Assembly: GCA_963682055.1 (NCBI GenBank) | Contig: OY821741.1 | Span: forward strand, 6,145,501-6,209,500 | DNA from: Primula veris | Taxonomy: Eukaryota > Streptophyta > Magnoliopsida > Ericales > Primulaceae | Reading direction: 5' to 3' | DNA length: 64,000 bases | In this document: in pieces, positions 51,701-63,900 of the stretch | How the letters are laid out: each line of letters opens with the position of its first letter | How positions within the stretch are numbered: the stretch's first letter is position 1 | Made by a program: the position numbers and the translations under genes | Notes under the pieces: model-generated | What the model saw: the letters and a program-made list of their open reading frames with translations, nothing else | Database searches by the model: none | What the model was told of the DNA's origin: nothing

Positions 51701-52005
51701 ATTTTGAATTGAATAAATGTAAATGAGTAATTAGTAAAAAAGAGTTGGGGCATTTTTGGAAAAAAAATCCAAAATTTGGCAGACTCACTTTTTCTTAGGT
51801 TGGTTTATATATATAGTATGATATGATATGATATGATGATAACAGAAAAGAAAACATTTAGTTTGTGTATTTTGTTATTTATCAAAATTCTGATCACTGG
51901 CGTGTGCTTATCTTCTGTTATATATTTCTTTTAAAAGAGAGACTAAATTCAGGAATTTATCTTTGCAGCTGGAAAAACAACTCCAAGCTCCAATTACCTG
52001 CTTGA
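45800..52005 (+). CDS. ERD2: ER lumen protein-retaining receptor (K/HDEL receptor), ERD2 type
   Basis: Seven-helix Golgi receptor that binds the C-terminal HDEL/KDEL of escaped ER proteins and returns them by COPI vesicles. Exons: 45800-45890, 48513-48778, 50769-50884, 51099-51172, 51269-51332 and 51969-52005. They sum to 648 bp, exactly 215 codons plus TGA, the standard ERD2 length, with GT/AG at each junction. Family blocks: start [107 protein letters not shown], and the C-terminus [10 protein letters not shown] with the lysine region typical of the family. Intron 1 is 2.6 kb and repeat-rich. Intron 5 holds a duplicated exon tail and a Helitron. A CT-rich and TA-rich stretch at 45735-45770 probably lies in the promoter or leader. 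Confidence 0.95.
45961..46345. repeat. Four-copy ~100-bp tandem repeat in ERD2 intron 1
   Basis: Copies start near 45961, 46062, 46156 and 46259, each with GGATA.TT.TTG.GAACCCATTTGAT and CAGTTATT/GAAAATTAAA. Divergence grows towards the last copy. Confidence 0.8.
46780..46982. repeat. Two-copy ~100-bp tandem repeat in ERD2 intron 1
   Basis: Both copies carry TTTCGGTAACTTGG-like sequence, CATGAC(T)ACC, TAAACGTATGTATTTCATTA and ATTTTATCAG. They are diverged but alignable. Independent of the 45961 array. Confidence 0.65.
51305..51480 (+). repeat. Tandem duplication of the ERD2 exon 5 tail and its splice donor
   Basis: The 105-bp unit at 51305-51409 contains the last 28 bases of exon 5 and donor GTAATC. 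It is repeated from 51410 (AGATTCCTTCTATTATTATT then ACATGAGGTAATC). The second copy continues to about 51480, is then split by the Helitron and resumes at about 51840 (AACAGAAAAGAAAACATTT). Confidence 0.85.
51484..51839 (-). mobile_element. Non-autonomous Helitron in ERD2 intron 5
   Basis: On the minus strand the 3' end has a hairpin (CCACGCG ... CGCGTGG), then GTAACGATTA and CTAG followed by T. The 5' end starts TC after an A, inside a GATAT-repeat, so it is uncertain by a few bases. No target duplication is expected or seen. The broken second copy of the 105-bp duplication gives the empty site. Related copy at 19487. Confidence 0.75.
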
Positions 52006-53763
52006 GACAAGATGGACATTGTCTTTGGCTCTTTGCTATAGAGCTAATGAATCTTCACTGCCCTGTTTCGCGGAAGGAACCATATCCGTACTTTTTATTC
52101 TGTTTGAAACTTGCAAACTCATCATTGTCAGAAGATAGGAAAGTTTTTGAACTGAGTTTTAGGAAAAAAAACATATTTACTGTGGAAAGAAACTTGATGG
52201 AAAAAATAGTAGGCTTCTTGTAATATAAAGTGATGGCGTTGGGAAGATTAAGAAGCCTTGTAGACTAATCCTGTGACAATCTGGATTGTTTATTTCGTTA
52301 AGATTTGTTATGACTTTTCGACCAAAGCTTATTTGCTTCTAAGCTGTAACCAAACAGGGCTTGTATGCTTATATATAAACCCGGCACGATGGTATTTGGT
52401 GCAACATTTTGTTGACGGATAAGGCGCATGCATTTCTTGTAAATATATTATGGTGCTGCATAAGTATCAGCTTGTTAAAACTATGGCTTCCGGAAGTAAA
52501 ATGAACTAGCAAATCTATATATCTTTGAAATTATTTGAATTCAAAGGGAAGTAGCAAGGAATTTGATAACTTGCCTCTGTAAATCATATAACTCTGAAAT
52601 TATTTGAATTAAAAAAAAAAGTAGTAAGGAAATTGATAGCTTGCCTCTGTAACTATGACCGTTTTATGATCTTAACTAATGACATAAAATCATGCAATCA
52701 AGAAACAGACAAGACTGCTAAGATGGTAAGAATCACTTCTAAGGAAGAAAAAATTGGAATTGGTTCTCCTGCTGATGATTGTTACTGCATGTACCCTAGC
52801 GATAATCATGTTTGTTCTACTTGTTCCTTGCGAGACAAGACATTTGTATAACGATTTCTTTAAATAAATTAATACATCTTGTAGAAATTTTTAATATTGA
52901 AAGTTTTTCTCTCCATAAATTGATCGTGTGCGCACAAAAATTCAGCAAATAGTAATGTCGTGGAATTTCAATCGCATTTGAAAACAGTTGTACAGAAAAG
53001 GAAAGTAGCAGCTGAAAATGTGTTGAAGCTTACTCGTATTCAAGCATTCTCCTAAAAAAGAACTTCCACAACATAATTTAAGAAAAGAGTTCACCAAGAT
53101 CCTTCCCAACGTATGCAGCGATACTGCTGCTCAGAGTACTTCAAAGTTCAGAGACTGTTTCTCGAGTTTCACAGAAATCACATCGATCAAAATACAAAAT
53201 ATCCAACTGAACAGAGAAATCTTAAAACATAACAAACAATTACAAAAAAACGAATCTGCCAATGGCTTAGCGATTAGAGGTCTGAATCCATGGGGGCATA
53301 GTAAAGAAATTTTTTTGTATCAGATAAATCAGCAAACGAAGATTATGATAAAAAAAAAAATCTATCAAATTTACAAGTTCAAATGATTTAAAGAATCGAG
53401 TTAACAACTAAAAATCTCTCGAACGACGAAAAAACAATTTAAAGTAAAGAAAAGGTAATACAATCTAGTTTTCCATCTGCAGAATCATGCCAGTCAAAAT
53501 GACCATCACTCCTCATTCTTCACATGAATGATTCAAACCAACACGAAAAAGTTTAGAAAAGCTTCTGTTAATGTCTCTTTCATCCTCAGATATCGAAAAC
53601 ATAGTATCCTAATGCTTGTGACCGAAATCAAAAAAATCACCTCATTACAATGAATCAATCCAATCATAATACCCTCCTCTTTTTTGTCAACTTTTTTAGT
53701 TGCCTGAAACAGAAGGCTGTACAATTTATCCTCCCATAATTTCTGCTTCATTAAATAATTAAT
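52006..53763. other. Spacer between the convergent ERD2 and TPS7 genes
   Basis: Both genes end here, so it holds two 3'UTRs. At 52515-52640 a ~75-bp stretch (ATATCTTTGAAATTATTTGA / ATAACTCTGAAATTATTTGA plus TTGATA.CTTGCCTCTGTAA) is duplicated. A 72-residue open frame at 52633-52851 has several cysteines, but I recognise no family. Confidence 0.45.
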
Positions 53764-56700
53764 TTAATCGGTAAAGCATACTGCTTCTCTGGTTTCATCT
53801 TTTTCTATTGAAACTTCTGCCGATATCTGAGGTCCAGAAACTTCGGCTAAGGCCTCGAGCATGACAACAACCTGAGTGGTATCGTCCAAATAATATTTTG
53901 CTTTACTTGGTTTTTGCCCAACAGTACAAGCAAAAACGGAGGTGGTCGCGGATATTATTCCACTATTTATCGCGTTTCCAATAATCTCAAACATGTCCTC
54001 GTCTGATCGATCATCACCAATACAGAGAACAAAATCTGCTTGTTTTCCGTTATCAGACATTGATGTGAAGATCTTCTCCGCAACTAAGCCTTTACTCACA
54101 CCCTACGAATAAATTGAAAGACAGATCAGATAAAAATAAGGGGTAATTAACCTTTTGTATGCTCAATTGAGACCTAATTCCAATTTAGTATCCTCAGCTA
54201 CAATTTTTTTTTTTATTATACTGAACTACAGTTGTTGATATTGTGTACAGCTTCAATATTAAACCTCCAACTTGAACAAAATTTCCACCTTGCATCCTCA
54301 ACTTAGACAATTTTCCAATTCTAGGATGTGGTGTTACGGTAAAAATGGAGGAGTTCGGTGTACAAAACTGACAAAACTGTAGTGAACTAAATTACCAGTA
54401 AGTTGTTACGTATGAAAATTCGAATTTCTAGTTGTCTAGCGTGGAAGATTAAGAAAATCAATTACAATCAAATCAAATATACTAAACCTTGATATACTTA
54501 CAAAAAATACGCCAAATCAGACACCTATGACAAGTTAGGATCGCAGATATTGACAAATTACAAAAAGGGAACCGAAAAGAACCAAAAGAGTTTCAAATTC
54601 CGGTATTCTGTCAAGCTGTCCAAATTCAAAAGTTTAAACTAGATACAAAGAGTTGAAAAGAAGAATTTGAAGAGTCAATGGAAAAAGAGAGACCAATATA
54701 ATGTCAACGAGGACATGATAAATTATTAGTATCAGGAACAAGCTTACACCCTTTTCAATACGTATCACTTTCAGATAAAAGCAAAAAAGATATTAGAATA
54801 GCGCTTCTTTGATGAAATTTATTAAGATCAACCTATATTTATTCCTTTTGGAGTAACCGTGCTACATGGCTTATATGTTTTGCTTGTATTTCCTGAAAGT
54901 CTCAGTAATTAAAGCTAGCCAACTTTTTTTCCCGGTAAGTTAAAGCTAGCCAACTTAAAAAAAGCCAAGTTTTCTGATTATCTTGACTAAACGAGCTAGA
55001 AGTTCTAAGCAGCTAGATTTTGTCTCAGATTCATTTAACCCAGCCTATTTGCTTAAAATCTGAAGTCAAACAAGCATGAATATGATAGGCAACTTAAGAT
55101 TTAGACGAAACAGGAAAGTGGAAACAACCCACAAGGACATGAGATTGTCTGTAAAAGACAATGATGAAACTTACTTTATAAAAACTAATTTTTTACACAA
55201 AAAATTAATTATGTAACTTAAGTTAATAAAATTTGATGCTCACATTTCTACCTATGTACTTTAAAAATAAACGAGCACAAAACAGAAAAAGTATATATTT
55301 TGATACTTTTCAATATACTATTTCTAAATAACTTGCACTACTCTCAGCTGTTTTTTAGACTTCTAGTACACAGGCAAAAAAATCACATGTTACCAACAAA
55401 GATGTAAAACTGTCCTAAGAGCTGCTTAAATATCTACTTTTTCTTATACAGGAAATGTATACTTCAGTACTATTAATCAACCAAATAAGCCCCCCCACAC
55501 AAATATCACAAACTGGTCAGAACCATTCATGAAAGAAAAATAGAACACGAGAAGCCAAGGAAGAGGAAAAAATCAAAACCATGAGTAGATCTAAATGAAG
55601 ATTGTTTTCAAACCTGTGGTTTAACTTCGACAATAAACTGACCGCTTTTAACAGCAACAGGCTCGTTAGCCATGACACTTTCTAGATGGTCCAACATCTC
55701 CTTAGCCTGGCTAGACCCGAACACTGAATCTGCATCCTGATGGTGCCAAACCAATGCGCTCTCCTTTATTTCTATATACGAACCATCAGTTGCTTCCGTG
55801 TATAATTTCATTACGGGTTCGGCCATCTGCATCCACCCGAAATCGTTACCCACGCCACACATTTCCCAGTCCTTCTCCTCATCCCACCTGGAATTGAAAA
55901 TGTTAGAAGGCATGTTTCTTTGTATCTTATATAATGCCCAGTGTAAAATATTGTTTTAAGAAATAGTTAATAAGCATTACAGGTGTGTTGTATTGCTAGC
56001 ACCACCAGACATACTTTTCACTTGGTTACATAAACTAAGCAGTTGGACTTAAAAGTGTTGAACTAGCACATGTCATGGATAGAACTCAAAAGTTCAACCT
56101 GCATTTGTGAAGTATTAAAGGCTCCTTCCTAGACATTCGGTAAAAGAGTTTTAAGCACTTCTATTAAATTTATTTTGTGTTCATGTTTCGAACACCAGTT
56201 TACTTGAAGGTTTATTGAATAAGTACCTTGGAACTCAAAAGTACAACCGTCAAGTTGAAGAGAAAGAGAGGTATTGGGTGTAAAAGGGTGAGCATACTAC
56301 AGAACCCAGAGATTCAAAAACCAACTACAGAAGGTCTTCTATTATTGAAATGTTTAGCTCGTCACCGAAAAAAAATCATTGGCATCCTATTCAGTAAAAA
56401 CTACTACTAGTGTGTCACATGTATATATAAAAAGAAGAAAATAAGTAGTACATCCATATATAAAAAGAAGAAAATCAATCCAACATTCCATATCCGTCTT
56501 CAAAGGGAGTGGCCTAATGGTGATCAAATTTTTATAGGAAAATAATATAAGCAGAAGGAGAGAGGTATCCAGATGGAAAAAGAGATCATGACGAAAAACA
56601 AAATAAAAAAGTATCTTCTTAAACCATGCAAAACTTCTAGATTGAAAAGCCACGTTGCTATAAAAAAAATCGCCATAAGAGAGCCCAAATAAGATACTAA

Positions 56701-58826
56701 AGGCATCCTTTATAGTTTAGATTATATTCAGGTCATGTTAATGTAATTTTGAAAAACAACCACCATCCCATATCCTCTATTGACGTAGCCTAAAAGTATT
56801 TAAGTAATACAGATACGAAAACAATAAGAGTAGAAATGTAAAGATCATACCTCATGAAGTACCCATGCTCAGCGGCAATACCAAGTTTCTTACAAGGAGA
56901 AAACCACTTCCCTAAACTCTCTCTTCCGCGTCCACTAACAACAAACACAGTATTCTTAACATCACCACATAATTGGTTAATAATCGAAATAACCTCATGA
57001 CTAGGAGTCTTATTAATCGTCGTTTGAGGCATGACAGTACCATCATAATCAAATAGAATCGCCCTATTCTTAGCCTTGGCATAAGCCGATACAATCGTAT
57101 CTATCGACAACTTTCTAAAATTAGGATCAAGTGCAACAACTCGGAACCCGAAGCTCAACCCTATCCCCCAACACCTGCGTTTAAAATGGTCCTTACAACT
57201 CCTCTCTAAATCCTGAAAAAAGCTCCGAGACCAATACGACACGTCATGCGTTCGTATGTACCTATAATGCTTCTCATGTCGCAATTCTTTTTCGTGAGCC
57301 GACATTGAAATAGCCTCATTTAGTGCCTCAGCAGTTGCTTCGACGTTCCATGGGTTAACCCTTATAGCACCGCTTAAAGAAGGTGAACACCCGATAAATT
57401 CTGAAACTACCAGCATACTTTTTTTAGGCTCGTTATTTTCCGAATTTGAACCGAGAACTCCTTGTCTGCTAACTACGTATTCGTATGGAATAAGGTTCAT
57501 TCCATCCCTAACAGCTGTGACAGCAACACACTCAGCTATTGTGTAATACGCAGCTCGTTCACTCAACGAAACTGGCCTATTAATAAAAACAATCGGTTTA
57601 TAATTGGAGTTACCGAAATTTTCATTAATTCTCTCAACGCTTTCTTTTATCTCCGACTCTATCTCTTCAAGATCTTTCCCCCTCCCTCTAGCAGGATTTG
57701 CAATCTGTACCAAAACTGCTCTTCCTTGCCATTTAGGGTGTTGCTTAAGCATACTCTCCATCGCCAAAATCTTCAAATTTAGACCCTTAAATATGTCCAT
57801 GTCATCCACTCCGAGCAACACTGTATTCCCCTCGAATTCTTTCTTTAACTCCACGATCCTCGAATCTTTATCGGAAACTCTTAAAACGGACTCGATTTGA
57901 CCCATGTGAATACCCACAGGCATTATTTTTATCCCCACAGTTCGTCCATAATACTCTAGCCCTATATAACCCCTCTTCGATTGGTACTCTAAACCCAACA
58001 TTCGACTGCAACAAGAGAGAAAATGACGGGCATAGTCAAAAGTGTGAAAACCGATAAGATCTGAATTTAACAATGCCTTTAAAATCTCTTCTCTCACAGG
58101 GAGCGTACGATAAATTTCCGACGATGGAAAAGGGCTATGAAGAAAGAAACCCATTCGCAAACGATTAAAACGTCTCCTTAGGAAAGTCGGGAGAACCATT
58201 AAATGATAATCGTGTATCCATACATAATCATCATCAGGATTTATCACCTCAATTACTTTTTGAGAAAAAATATTGTTTGCCGCCACATAACCCTCCCACA
58301 AAGACCGATCAAATCGACCTCCGTGACTAGCAGAAAAAGGGAGCATGTAATGGAACAAAGGCCACAGATGTTGCTTACAAAACCCATGATAATATCTCGC
58401 CAATATGTCCGGTGGCAAAAATGCTGGTACACATTTATACTTCTCAAGCAAAAATTGTGATACGTCATCTTGTTCGTTCGGCTCTATCTCGACCTTCAAA
58501 GAACCCACGTAAAGGACCTCCATATCTTCAGGTAAACCGTCCTTAATGTGCGATAATAACGAATCCTCGTCCCAACTAAAGGTCCAACCTTTGTTATCGG
58601 CCTTACGCTTAGCCTTTAGCGGGAGCTGATTAGCTACTATAATTACACGATCGAACGCAATTGAAGAAGGTACATCCGACGTGACACTATTTGTTTCATT
58701 ATCGTCTAATTCGGATATCACCCCAGCAGTTGTCATGACACGAGGGAGTCGCCTTCTTTCTCGACCCATCACGGGAAAATTTCCCGTGGCGAGATCTAAA
58801 AGATTAGTATACGACTTGGACATCAT
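53764..58826 (-). CDS. TPS7: Class II trehalose-6-phosphate synthase, TPS7-like
   Basis: Trehalose-6-phosphate synthase/phosphatase-like protein with an N-terminal GT20 synthase domain and a C-terminal HAD phosphatase domain. Class II members generally lack catalytic activity and are thought to act in sugar signalling and SnRK1 control; that role is inferred. Coding exons 56851-58826, 55614-55887 and 53764-54102 give 862 codons plus stop, in phase, and the family length is about 850-860. The N-terminus MMSKSYTNLLDLATGNFPVM with GRERRRLPRVM matches TPS7 better than TPS5/6. Other blocks: WIHDYHLMVLPTFLRRRF, GFFLHSPFPSSEIYR, AVRDGMNLIPYEY. The phosphatase motifs are FDYDGTVMP (about residue 590), SGRGRESL and GDDRSDEDMFE. 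The start is taken at 58826, since upstream in-frame codons are untypical. A 5'UTR acceptor is visible at 58938. Confidence 0.95.
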
Positions 58827-59930
58827 TTTTATTGCCAAAAAAAAGAACTTCTCTATCACAAAATATCTCCAAAATCAATTCTACTCTGTGAACACGATGA
58901 TGAAAACTGTTCAATTTACCAACTGTGCAAGATCTGCAATATAATACATAGAAATAAACAGTAGCATCATTAAACTGACAATGAAAAAACAAAAAAGAAT
59001 AACAGATCAATCTAATCAAACAAAAACCCAAGTCAGAAAAGGTCATTCTTCTAAACATTTTTTTGCTAATTATAGTAAACTACCAATAAACGGTATTATT
59101 ACGCATTAATACACAGTTAAAATAGATTTTAAGTATAAATTTAAATAACAACCACCTCATAAACTGACCTTTATGTGTCTGTAAGGACTAAAAAACCGAG
59201 TTTTTGAAGAAAGAAACAGATCAATGTAATCAAATCTTATCCAAAGTAAAATAAAAAAGACCAAAACTTTATATCATTTTTTATCATCAAAGTATTCCAG
59301 CTAAAGGATAAAGCTATCTCAATCAACACATGACTTAATTTGCATCAAAACCAATGTAAATTTAAGGATAATATAAATAATAAACTCAATAAATTGACCC
59401 CTTTGTTCTGTAATGTTACAAAAACTGAGTATTCAATGGAATCAACAGATCAATGAAAAAAATCACAAACCCATGTCATAAAATGATATAAAAAAATCAA
59501 ATTTTTAATTATTAACTAAGTAATTTCACTCATCATAGTATTCTAGCAAAAGGGTAAAAAGTTATTAAATAAACTTAATTTGCATAAGAATCATCATAAG
59601 ATATATTTAAGGATAATATAAATAATAAACTTTCAATGTAAAAAAACAGAAACACATGTCATAAAAATCAAATCTTTAATAATTAACTAATTAATTTTCA
59701 CTCATCACAGTATACCATCAAAATGGGTAAAAGTTATCAACAATAAATAAACTTAATTTGCATCAAAATCATAGTAGGATATATTTTTAAGGATAATTTA
59801 AATAATCAGCTAATGAAAAACTGACCTTTTTTATTCTGTGTATGTAATCAATCAAAGACTGAGTTTTTTCAGGATCTGAAAACTTAAAAACTAAAATAAA
59901 ATTTAGGGTTTGCTCTCTTTCTCTCTCTCT
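58827..59930 (-). promoter_or_regulatory. Probable 5'UTR and leader intron of TPS7
   Basis: An acceptor, ATTGCAG, ends at about 58938, and a donor-like AAG|GTCAG lies at about 59826, so an intron of roughly 890 bp in the leader is likely. The putative first leader exon carries a GA-rich stretch followed by CAAACCCTAAA. A TATA-like run (TATATAAATATATATATAGAG on the minus strand) lies at about 59928-59955. All inferred from sequence; no transcript evidence. Confidence 0.5.
59335..59830. repeat. Three-copy repeat in the TPS7 leader intron
   Basis: CTTAATTTGCAT...AAGGATAA.ATAAATAAT recurs near 59335, 59575 and 59751 (spacings about 240 and 176 bp). Diverged local duplication within the presumed leader intron. 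Confidence 0.65.
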
Positions 59931-59959
59931 CTATATATATATTTATATATTTAAATAAA

Positions 59960-60929
59960 TTTCCTGATATGGTAATTATATATGATAATATTTGGTTTCT
60001 TTGTATTGTTTTGTGTTTCTATAAATGCTGTGTTGCCTTTGTGTGAAAATATTTTAAAAAATAAATTTAATCTAAGTACATACTATGTCTTGGTTCGGTC
60101 CCGTTCGATTATTTTCGATTTCGGTCTTTTTATTTTTTTACCAAATCGGATCAGTTTTTTTCGGTCTACTTTCGGTTTTTCGGTTATTTTTCGGTCTTTT
60201 TCAATTCGGTTCGGTTTTTCCGGTTTTTTCGGTCTTTTTGAATCTCAACACATTATTTGGTTAAAAATCATATTTAAAAATATGTTTAAAAAATGGAACC
60301 AAACTTCCAATTCTTTTTTTTATTTTTTGACTTTTTAGCTTTTTTAAACTACAGATCCGTTTTTCAAATGCTAAATAATTTGACTATCCAATCATAAATT
60401 TTCAAAATCCAGTATATCACGCTATCCAAACATAAATTTTCAAAATCTAGTATATCACGCTCACTATCAGGAGATTGGTGTTCGATACTTAACGCCCGCA
60501 AAACGAGTTACTTTCAAATAAAGTGTTATTAATTATAAAAAAAAAACATAATCTAAATGCTAAATTATATTATTAGCTTTTTAAAAAAATTGTATAGGCT
60601 AAATACAAGGGTAGAGTTATTATTTTGATAACTCAAAAACATAATCTAAAATAAATTTTATTAGCTTTTACACATGTTTGATAGGGGTAGAATTATTTAA
60701 GGAGTAAGTAAGTAATAAAATAGAAATAAAAATAGAAATAAATAATGATAAAAAAAAGGAAAGAGGATAAGATCGGCCAGCAAAAGCATAGTGGTGCCAG
60801 CTGTAACACCTCTTTGTTTTTTCACTCACGCGCTCTTTTTCTAGTTTAATGACACGTGTTATACACTGACATAGTCAAAATCTTGCTGTTTTTTTTTAAA
60901 AATTTTATTACTTAAGTTACACTTTGTTT
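59960..60929. other. Spacer with a TTCGGT fragment
   Basis: At 60085-60240 a TTCGGTCTTTT/CGGTTTTT tract is like the core of the hAT-like elements but has no visible termini. At 60390-60470 ATCCAA.CATAAATTTTCAAAATC is repeated twice. No gene found. Confidence 0.45.
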
Positions 60930-61260
60930 TAGGGGTGGATTCGGTCCGATCTGGTTCGGTTTTTGACAAAACCGAAATTGAATATATTTTTCGATTCGGT
61001 TTTTCGGTTTCGGTCTTTTTATTTTTTGGACCGAACCGGATCGGTTTTTTCGGTCTAGTTTCGGTTTTTTTCGGTTATTTTTTGATTTTATTTTTGATTT
61101 TTCGGTCTTTTTCAGTTTTTTTCGGGTTTTTTCGGTTCGGTTTTACTGAAAACCGAAACCGACCCGAAATTTTTTCGGTTTTTCGGTTTCGATCATTTTT
61201 GGTTTTTTTCGGTTCGATTATCGGTTCGGTTCGGTTTTTCCGGTTTTTCGCCCCGTCCTA
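60930..61260. mobile_element. hAT-type element made of TTCGGT motifs, perfect target duplication
   Basis: Begins TAGGGGTGGATTCGGTCCG and ends GCCCCGTCCTA. Perfect 8-bp flanks CTTTGTTT lie at 60922-60929 and 61261-61268. The interior is TTCGGTTT with ACCGAAACCGA near each end. The 331-bp length, 8-bp duplication and TAGGGGTG end indicate hAT. The 113-residue frame within is an artefact. Confidence 0.85.
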
Positions 61261-61268
61261 CTTTGTTT

Positions 61269-63701
61269 ATAGCTAGTTTAGCAATGTTATAACATATTAA
61301 AAAAAAACACAATAAATATTTTAGGTGAAATTGATCGTTTAGGGCATAATCATTGTTTATGTATCATTTAATTTACGCTCAGTCTATCTAATAATTTAGG
61401 TTTCTAGATGCCGTCTAATTTATGTATCATCTAATTTACGCTCAATCTATCTAATAATTTAGGTTTCTAGACGCCGTCTAATTTGCAGGTGCGGGCCTTT
61501 TATAACAATGGTAGAGAGACAACACTGCTAAACTCATCATTTAAAAAAAAAAAACATTTCTAAACTCAGTTTTGTGGGCGCATATTTACTCATATTACAT
61601 TTATCAGGTTTTCAGCAAGTTATCCGGATTTTCAAGTGTATTGATAATTATTTTTTGAATTTATTTTTCAAATCAATTTTCTATATTATTTGTAAAGTGT
61701 TTGCTGGAAAAAAAATGTATTTATTCAAATAATTAATATAATTTGGAATAAATGGTTAACAATTAAGTAAGTGTTGTTTATTAATCGATATGTTGTGTAA
61801 TTATTTGATGTATATATTACCAATAATTTAAAGCCGAGTTTAAAACAATTTAATCGTATATTAAATTATGGCAATTACCAAAAAGTTCTAAGTAGCAAAC
61901 TATATTTATTCCCCAAAAGCGCTACTTCCAAACATTTCTTCCCAAAAAATGTCACTTGTCCAAATATGTATTTAGTTAAGGATTGGGTTTTCCACTTTCC
62001 ACGACACTGTGTGCACTTTTTGCGATTATGCTTACAATTTGCTGGACCTCCGGTGACCTCATCAGAGGTTTTTCGGACCTTCACGTTGACCAAAGAGCGA
62101 AAAATGGTATGCATTTAAGAAAAAACATGCACTTTCAACATATATATAAACTTCATCGGAGATCCACCAATCTTGTAGAATCTCCGACGTACCATCACTG
62201 CCACCAAACCATTAACAAGTGATGGGCCATGTAAGGATTAAAACTCTAAATTGATTTGAAATTGATTAGGAAAATAACATTTGAGTGAATTAAAGATGAA
62301 GAGAGAGAAAGTTACACTCAATGGGAATAAAATGTTTGAGTAATAATTTTTAGAATTATAGTTTAAAGAGTTATAATTATTTTTGATTTCCCTTATTAAA
62401 TTTTACCAACGGTAAACCTGCTTAAATTAAAACCCGCTAAGTTGATAATCTTTTCAATAAAATAATTCCTTTAGTCCCAACTTGACCCAATAAATTTAAT
62501 AAAAAATACGGTAGTGTTTTTAAAAATCTCTTTAAAAGTACGTGGTTCCATCAATAGTAAACTATTAACTATTTAGAATTGTACAAATAATTTTGTAAAA
62601 TATGACTTTTATTGTTGTTATTTTTATTTAAAGATCTTCTGGCTGGATTTAGTTGCTTATTTTTATTACCGCATCGAAAAGTTTTTGATATCTCGTTTTC
62701 AAGCTGCAACAAAAACTTATGAAGATTTAATTGTTGGCTCTTCGACTATTTATTTTGTCATGATTAGTTCTAACTTTTTATTTGGAATGATTAACTTAGA
62801 TATATCTTACAGACGAGAAGCAAGGTCATCCCTAACGGTTTCACATCTAATCCAAAAAAAAATCGATACCTTTATCAACCAACAACATTTACAAAGAAAA
62901 AAGAAATACGAAAAGATTACAAAAATTTAATTCTCGTCATAACATAACCAAAATTTCCTTGAAACACAGCATAATAAAAACTCAACATATTTGATTTTAA
63001 CGTATCGTAAATGAAACAATTTGGCTCATGCTATAGCCGATCCTTATGAGAATTTGTAATATTATTTGGTTTTGTTTATATAATGGTTAATTTGTTTAAT
63101 CATTATACGTTGAATATTATTTGAATAGTCGTGTACAAGTAATATTAATCAATTTTTGTCGTTATCATATTTTTGCACCAAAATTATGTGAATTGAATTG
63201 AATGACATTCTTTAAATTAGTGAGTTATTAATCTTTAAATTAATAAGTTAGACCAATCACAGTTGCTTTGCTATTATAAAACATAGTTATAGAAAAATGG
63301 GTCATACAACAGTTTCTCTATACAAACTTTATTTTACATAACATGTATTATATAGCAAATAGATGAACAGTAAAATTTAGCAATAGCAAAACACTGTAGC
63401 TTAGGTATTGTATAGATTGAGCGGCAAATCAACTCTCAATTTTATTTATAACGCCACTCTCACCGATGGTGTAATTTGTAAATGTTAATGGTGCGATTAG
63501 ATGAAGCATGAATGTTATTTTTTTTTGTAAATATTGTTTATATATACCTTTTTATTTTTGAAGGAAAATGTTGTTTATATTTGGTACACAAGTTTTTCTT
63601 TTTGATCTTAAAAACACTTTTATGTTTATGGAGAAAAATGAGGTTGTGTTACAACTTTTCTCAATCTTTTGACTCGTCATCCGAAAATTAAATCAAAGAC
63701 T
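61269..63701. other. Right-hand spacer, no gene recognised
   Basis: Mostly AT-rich. It contains the 61356 tandem duplication. An 81-residue open frame at 62685-62930 has plausible codon variety but no motif I know and no start context; it could be a degraded retroelement. No RNA gene seen. Confidence 0.4.
61356..61481. repeat. Two-copy 63-bp tandem duplication
   Basis: TTTATGTATCAT.TAATTTACG plus CTAATAATTTAGGTTTCTAGA and GCCGTCTAA in both copies, with 3-4 mismatches. Related GCCGTCTAA/AGACG sequence is near 26880-26920. Confidence 0.75.
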
Positions 63702-63900
63702 TTATAATTGCTAATGGTTTTTTTGGAGTTATTATAATTGCTAATGGTTTTTTTGGAGGTATTATAATTGCTAATGGTTTTTTTGGAGGTATTATAATTG
63801 CTAATGGTTTTTTTGGAGGTATTATAATTGCTAATGGTTTTTTTAGAGGTATTATAATTGCTAATGGTTTTTTTGGAGGTATTATAATTGCAAATGTTAT
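63702..63900. repeat. 30-bp minisatellite, about 6.6 copies
   Basis: The unit ATTATAATTGCTAATGGTTT TTTTGGAGGT (30 bp) is repeated in tandem with only single-base differences. As 30 is a multiple of three, it produces an open frame with a 10-residue repeat on the minus strand (NYNTSKKTIS); there is no evidence that this is translated. Confidence 0.9.

Noticed and set aside
60935..61276. 113-residue phenylalanine-rich frame
   Set aside because: Lies wholly inside the hAT-type element at 60930-61260 and is low complexity.
62685..62930. 81-residue plus-strand frame with mixed composition
   Set aside because: No motif, no splice partners and no neighbouring coding sequence; it might be degraded retroelement DNA but I cannot support a call.
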